A stretch of DNA of 64,000 nucleotides from UBA10649 sp963749905 (GTDB lineage: Bacteria; Actinomycetota; Actinomycetes; S36-B12): contig CAVVOF010000003.1 in the NCBI GenBank assembly GCA_963749905.1, forward strand, positions 124,001-188,000, given 5' to 3'. The translations under genes were made by a program, and so were the position numbers. Of this stretch, positions 60,695-64,000 are shown one piece after another. Below the pieces are notes generated by a model. It made no database searches and had not been told where the DNA came from. It worked only from the letters and a program-made list of their open reading frames with translations. Position 1 is the first letter of the stretch, and each line of letters begins with the position of its first letter.

Positions 60695-62952
60695 GCAGGA
60701 CGGTCTGCTGCAGCGATGGAGCGGAACCCCCTCAGCCGAAGGCTGTTCGTGACGACGAACACGGAGGAGAAGGCCATGGCGGCACCGGCGAGCAGCGGAT
60801 TGAGCAGCCCGGCCATCGCCAGCGGGATGGCGGCGACGTTGTAGGCGAAGGCCCAGAACAGGTTGCCCTTGATGATGGCGAGCGTCCGGCGCGACAGCCG
60901 CACCGCATCGGCGGCGGCCAGCAGGTCCTCGCGGACGAGGGTGATGTCGGCGGCCTCGATGGCGACGTCGGTCCCGGTACCCATCGCCATGCCCAGGTCC
61001 GCCTGGGCCAGCGCGGCCGCGTCATTGACCCCGTCGCCCACCATGGCCACCGTCCGCCCGGCGTCCTGCAGGCCGCGCACCGCCGCCACCTTGTCCTCGG
61101 GCAGCACATCGGCCAGCACCTCAGCGATGCCGACCTCGGCGGCCACTGATCGCGCCACGCGCTCGTGATCGCCGGTGAGCAGCACCGGCTCGAGTCCCAG
61201 TCCCCTCAGAGCCTCGACGGCTCGTCTGCTGTCCGGGCGGACAGTGTCGGCCACCACGATCAGGCCGGCCGCCACCCCGTCGACGGCCACCGAGATGACC
61301 GTGCGCCCCTGCTCCTCCGCTGCGGCCCGGGCAGTTTCGAGCTCTGCCGGCTCCGAGACGGACCACTGCTCGACCACCCAGGACGGACGGCCGGCCACCA
61401 CGGCGTGACCCTCCACGACCCCCTGGACGCCGCGGCCGCCGTGCGACTGGAACGACTCGACGGCCGGGAGGCTGCCGACTGCGCCACGCGCGTGGTCGGT
61501 CACGGCCCGTCCGACGGGATGCTCGGACGCGGCCTCCACCGCGCCCGCGAGCCGGAGCAGTTCCCGACCGGTCAGGTCGCCGGTCACCTCGACGCCGGCC
61601 ACCGACATGTGACCGGTCGTCACCGTGCCGGTCTTGTCCAGCACGATGGTGTTGACCTGTCGCGTCGACTCGAGGATCTCCGGCCCCTTGATCAGGATGC
61701 CGAGCTGCGCCCCTCGCCCGGTGCCGACCACCAGGGCAGTCGGCGTCGCGAGTCCAAGAGCGCACGGGCAGGCGATGATCAGCACCGCGACGGCCGCTGT
61801 GAAGGCCATCTGCACGTCACCCGTGAGCAGGAGCCAACCCGCGAGGGTCAGGAGCGAGAGTCCGATGACGATGGGCACGAAGACGGACGACACCCGGTCG
61901 GCCAGCCGCTGAACCGGTGCCTTGCCGGTCTGCGCCCGTTCGACGAGCTGCGCGATGCGGGCCAGCTGCGTGTCCGAGCCCACCCGCGTCGCCTCGACGA
62001 CCAGTCGGCCGCCCGCGTTGACTGTCGCGCCGATCACCTCATCTCCGACGGAGACCTCGACCGGCACGGTCTCCCCGGTGACCAGGCTGCTGTCCACCGC
62101 GGATGCGCCCTCGACCACCACTCCGTCGGTCGCGATCTTCTCCCCGGGTCGCACCACGAAGCGGTCGCCGACCGCCAGCTCCTCGATGGGGATGCGGCCC
62201 TCGACACCGTCACGGAGGAGGGACACGTCCCTGACGCCGAGCGCCGCCAGGGCGCGCAGCGCCTCGCCTGATCGGGTCTTCGCCCGGGCCTCGAGGTAGC
62301 GGCCCAGCAGGATGAAGACGGTGACCGCCGCGGCGACCTCGAGGTAGATCTCGGGCGTCGAACCTGAGCCGTGCGGGAGCAGGGAGAACGTCATTGTCAT
62401 GCCCGGCTCGCCGGCGCCTCCCAGGAACAGTGCGTACAACGACCAGAGGAACGCGGCCAGCACCCCCAGGGAGATGAGCGTGTCCATGGTCGCCGCACCG
62501 TGTCGCAGGTTGATCCAGGCGGCCCGGTGGAACGGCAGCGCCCCCCACACCACCACAGGGGCGGCGAGCGTCAGCGACGCCCACTGCCAGTACGTGAACT
62601 GGAGCGGAGGGACCATGGCCATGAGCACGACGGGAACGGTCAGGATGGTGCTGACCACCAGCCGCTGGCGCAGCTCAGCCAGTGCCCGATCGGCGTGGTT
62701 GCCGTCGGCTGCCGACTCCGTCTCCGCGGGAGCGTGGATGGGCTTGGGCGGGTGGGCGCGATACCCGGTCGCCTCCACCACGGCGATGGCCTCCTCGACG
62801 CTCACGTCGGGCGGCAGCACCACGTGCGCCTTCTCGGTGGCGTAGTTGACCGTGGCGGTGACGCCGGGCACCCTGTTGAGCTTCTTCTCGATGCGCAGCG
62901 CACACGAGGCGCACGTCATGCCCTCGATCTCGAGATCAACCTCGGCGGCCAT
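60691..62952 (-). CDS. copA: Copper-exporting P1B-type ATPase CopA
   Basis: 753 residues. The N-terminal heavy-metal domain carries MTCASC (residues 12-17). The membrane metal site is CPC in IIACPCALGLATPTALVVG. LDKTGTVTTG is the phosphorylation site, the HP motif appears in AASEHPVGRAV, and GDGVNDAAAL is the hinge. It exports Cu(I). It is preceded by copZ and the CsoR-family regulator on the same strand. Confidence 0.96.
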   Translation of the reverse strand: MAAEVDLEIEGMTCASCALRIEKKLNRVPGVTATVNYATEKAHVVLPPDVSVEEAIAVVEATGYRAHPPKPIHAPAETESAADGNHADRALAELRQRLVVSTILTVPVVLMAMVPPLQFTYWQWASLTLAAPVVVWGALPFHRAAWINLRHGAATMDTLISLGVLAAFLWSLYALFLGGAGEPGMTMTFSLLPHGSGSTPEIYLEVAAAVTVFILLGRYLEARAKTRSGEALRALAALGVRDVSLLRDGVEGRIPIEELAVGDRFVVRPGEKIATDGVVVEGASAVDSSLVTGETVPVEVSVGDEVIGATVNAGGRLVVEATRVGSDTQLARIAQLVERAQTGKAPVQRLADRVSSVFVPIVIGLSLLTLAGWLLLTGDVQMAFTAAVAVLIIACPCALGLATPTALVVGTGRGAQLGILIKGPEILESTRQVNTIVLDKTGTVTTGHMSVAGVEVTGDLTGRELLRLAGAVEAASEHPVGRAVTDHARGAVGSLPAVESFQSHGGRGVQGVVEGHAVVAGRPSWVVEQWSVSEPAELETARAAAEEQGRTVISVAVDGVAAGLIVVADTVRPDSRRAVEALRGLGLEPVLLTGDHERVARSVAAEVGIAEVLADVLPEDKVAAVRGLQDAGRTVAMVGDGVNDAAALAQADLGMAMGTGTDVAIEAADITLVREDLLAAADAVRLSRRTLAIIKGNLFWAFAYNVAAIPLAMAGLLNPLLAGAAMAFSSVFVVTNSLRLRGFRSIAAADRPA

Positions 62953-62956
62953 GGGC

Positions 62957-63172
62957 CTAGCCCACTAGTTCATAGCCCGCTTCGTCAACGGCGTCCCGCA
63001 CGGCGTCGACGTCCAGCGGAGAACTGCTCTCGACGACCACGCTCGACTCGCCGCCGGCAACCAGATCGATGGTGACCCGTTGGACGCCCTCGAGGGCGCT
63101 GACCTCCTGCGTCACTGCGTGCACGCAGTGGTCGCAGGTCATGCCGGACACGCGGAAGGTCTGGGTGGTCAT
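62957..63172 (-). CDS. copZ: Copper chaperone CopZ (HMA domain)
   Basis: 71 residues, a single βαββαβ heavy-metal-associated domain with the ligand motif MTCDHC (FRVSGMTCDHCVHAVTQEVS). It carries Cu(I) to CopA, whose gene follows four bases later. Confidence 0.94.
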   Translation of the reverse strand: MTTQTFRVSGMTCDHCVHAVTQEVSALEGVQRVTIDLVAGGESSVVVESSSPLDVDAVRDAVDEAGYELVG

Positions 63173-63181
63173 GAGCCGAGG

Positions 63182-63442
63182 CTACGCCAACGACAGGAAC
63201 AGCTTCTCCAGCTGCTCCTGGGTCATCGGTGCGTCATCCGGGTGCTCCCAGCACTGCTGGAGGCCGTTGGCCACGATCTTGAAGCCGGCCCGGTCGAGGG
63301 CCTTGGAGACGGCGGCCAACTGGGTCACGATGTCACCGCAGCTGCGACCGTCCTCGATCATGTGGATCACGCCGTCGAGCTGGCCGCGAGCCCGCTTCAG
63401 GCGCATGAGGACATCATGGGTGACGGCCGGCTCGATGTTCAT
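63182..63442 (-). CDS. CsoR-family (DUF156) repressor lacking the copper-ligand His; CstR-like
   Basis: 86 residues, three-helix disc fold: VLMRLKRARGQLDGVIHMIE, then GRSCGDIVTQLAAVSKALDR and AGFKIVANGLQQCWEHP. Counted from the GTG at 63448, Cys37 and Cys66 are 29 apart, the same spacing as the ligand Cys pair of CsoR and the sensing pair of CstR. The position of the third CsoR ligand (His, 25 after the first Cys) is Gly62. Copper binding by the classical site is thus doubtful and persulfide sensing is plausible, although the gene leads copZ-copA. ATG 63442 is chosen since TATGCT ends six bases upstream. Confidence 0.88.
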   Translation of the reverse strand: MNIEPAVTHDVLMRLKRARGQLDGVIHMIEDGRSCGDIVTQLAAVSKALDRAGFKIVANGLQQCWEHPDDAPMTQEQLEKLFLSLA

Positions 63443-63448
63443 GCCCAC

Positions 63449-63454
63449 AGCATA
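63449..63454 (-). promoter_or_regulatory. -10 box of the csoR-like operon, leaderless type
   Basis: TATGCT ends six bases before ATG 63442. Confidence 0.55.
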
Positions 63455-63461
63455 CCCTGTT

Positions 63462-63475
63462 TACCCCCCGGGGTA
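63462..63475. promoter_or_regulatory. CsoR/CstR-type operator between divergent promoters
   Basis: TACCCCCCGGGGTA is a perfect 14-base palindrome. Its right end overlaps the -10 (63474-63479) of the rightward gene and it lies in the core of the leftward promoter. Confidence 0.7.
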
Positions 63476-63479
63476 TCCT
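63474..63479 (+). promoter_or_regulatory. -10 box of the AhpD-like gene, leaderless type
   Basis: TATCCT ends seven bases before ATG 63487 and shares bases with the operator. Confidence 0.55.
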
Positions 63480-63486
63480 GTTCGAC

Positions 63487-63861
63487 ATGACTCATTCCCA
63501 CGGCAAGGGTGTCCTCGAGGAACTCGCCCCCCTCGGTCGCGACCTGCGCAAGGCGATCCCCGACGTCTACAAGACCTTCGGCGAACTGCACGGCGCGGCC
63601 CTGTCCGCCGGTGCCCTCGACACCAAGACCAAGGAACTGATCGCGCTCGCGATCGCGGTCGTCGAGACCTGCGACGGCTGCATCGCCTCCCACGCACGTG
63701 GCGCGGTCAAGGCGGGCGCCACCAAGGAGGAGGCCGCCGAGGCGATCGGCGTGACCTTCCTGATGATCGGCGGACCGGGCACCGTCTACGGACCGCGGGC
63801 CTACTCGGCCTTCTGCGAGTACTACGACGCCGCCCATCCGGAGACCGCACCAGCCGAGTAG
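63487..63861 (+). CDS. AhpD-like / carboxymuconolactone-decarboxylase-family protein
   Basis: 124 residues, all-helical. The redox motif C-x-x-C-x-x-S-H occurs in VVETCDGCIASHARGAVKAG, as in AhpD disulfide reductases, with KTKELIALAIAV before it. Such proteins reduce peroxidases or act on small peroxides. It shares the divergent control region with the CsoR-family repressor, so it is likely part of the same thiol or copper stress response. Confidence 0.88.
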   Translation: MTHSHGKGVLEELAPLGRDLRKAIPDVYKTFGELHGAALSAGALDTKTKELIALAIAVVETCDGCIASHARGAVKAGATKEEAAEAIGVTFLMIGGPGTVYGPRAYSAFCEYYDAAHPETAPAE

Positions 63862-63880
63862 GCGGCGCAGCACGCGCCAC

Positions 63881-63886
63881 TACCCT
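63881..63886 (+). promoter_or_regulatory. -10 box of the terminal MFS gene, leaderless type
   Basis: TACCCT ends six bases before GTG 63893. Confidence 0.45.
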
Positions 63887-63892
63887 CGCGCT

Positions 63893-64000
63893 GTGACCAC
63901 GCGAGACGGCCTGCGGGCCTATCTCGTCACGGCCACCCTCTCCCGCTCCGCCACCGAGTCGGCAGGCCCGGCGGTCCTGGTCGGCGCGATCGCCACGCTG
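63893..64000 (+). CDS. N-terminus of a transport protein, probably MFS (partial)
   Basis: The first 36 codons read TTRDGLRAYLVTATLSRSAT and then ESAGPAVLVGAIATL before the window ends. The S-R-S-A-T-E-S-A-G-P-A-V-L pattern resembles the first membrane segment of MFS permeases. Identity rests on this fragment only. Confidence 0.55.
   Translation, partial: MTTRDGLRAYLVTATLSRSATESAGPAVLVGAIATL

Overview
The window is one contiguous piece of a GC-rich chromosome from the phylum Actinomycetota. The support is a WhiB regulator, GTP-type PEP carboxykinase, the Mec/CysO/CysM cysteine route, lineage-typical families (DUF2017, DUF2993, DUF3039, DUF222-HNH, DUF6457), TANNNT -10 boxes set directly against start codons, and GTG/TTG starts. 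Genus cannot be fixed from this sequence alone. Three tRNA genes are present (His-GTG, Lys-CTT, Leu-TAG). No rRNA, CRISPR array, prophage or intact insertion sequence was seen.

Layout. 0-4.3 kb: a Tad/Flp pilus operon on the minus strand (Flp pilin, TadE, CpaB, CpaE, CpaF and the start of one more gene). 4.4-7.7 kb: diguanylate-cyclase-like protein, tandem UspA, CBS pair, oligoribonuclease, tRNA-His. 7.7-8.4 kb: gene remnants. 8.4-14.2 kb: DUF2993 protein, ABC-2 exporter with a NarL-type two-component system, IS3 remnant, serine hydrolase. 14.5-22.8 kb: DEAD-box helicase, MobA, a large hybrid kinase with its receiver protein, secreted glycoside hydrolase and SGNH hydrolase, tRNA-Lys. 22.8-24.5 kb: a sulfur-carrier protein and a threonine-synthase-like enzyme behind a SAM riboswitch. 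24.5-30.2 kb: sulfotransferase, GroES-like protein, a Zn/Mn ABC importer, peroxiredoxin, PhyH-type dioxygenase. 30.3-36.5 kb: one giant surface protein built from two arrays of near-identical repeats. 36.7-46 kb: rdgB-rph-MBL-murI, cysM-cysO-mec, DUF222-HNH with a LexA box, DUF2017-clpS, and a class V aminotransferase; this resembles the Mycobacterium tuberculosis Rv1331-Rv1341 neighbourhood. 46-54.9 kb: GH18 protein, D,D-carboxypeptidase, IclR regulator, HdeD-like protein, amino-acid ABC importer, MFS transporter, DUF3039. 55-64 kb: thioredoxin, WhiB, argF, pckG, SGNH protein, MalY-type aminotransferase, copA-copZ-csoR-like regulator, AhpD-like protein, start of an MFS transporter.

The most interesting theme is sulfur. 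The window holds two carrier-protein systems of the same design. In one, CysO carries sulfur to CysM for cysteine and Mec trims the product. In the other, a second GG-ended carrier sits with a zinc-ribbon threonine-synthase paralogue controlled by a SAM riboswitch. That control argues that the second pair makes homocysteine from O-phosphohomoserine (the MetM/MetO route described in Streptomyces), not threonine. A CsoR-family regulator lacking the copper-ligand histidine sits beside copper genes, and a similar palindrome lies in the thioredoxin promoter.

Two window-wide patterns affect reading. First, at least fourteen genes carry single-base indels, including normally indispensable ones (orn, rph, murI, rdgB), nearly all before 45.1 kb; these are more likely sequence errors than decay, and the affected genes are given here as one span each. 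Second, about twenty genes have a -10 hexamer ending 6-7 bases before the start codon, the signature of leaderless mRNAs.
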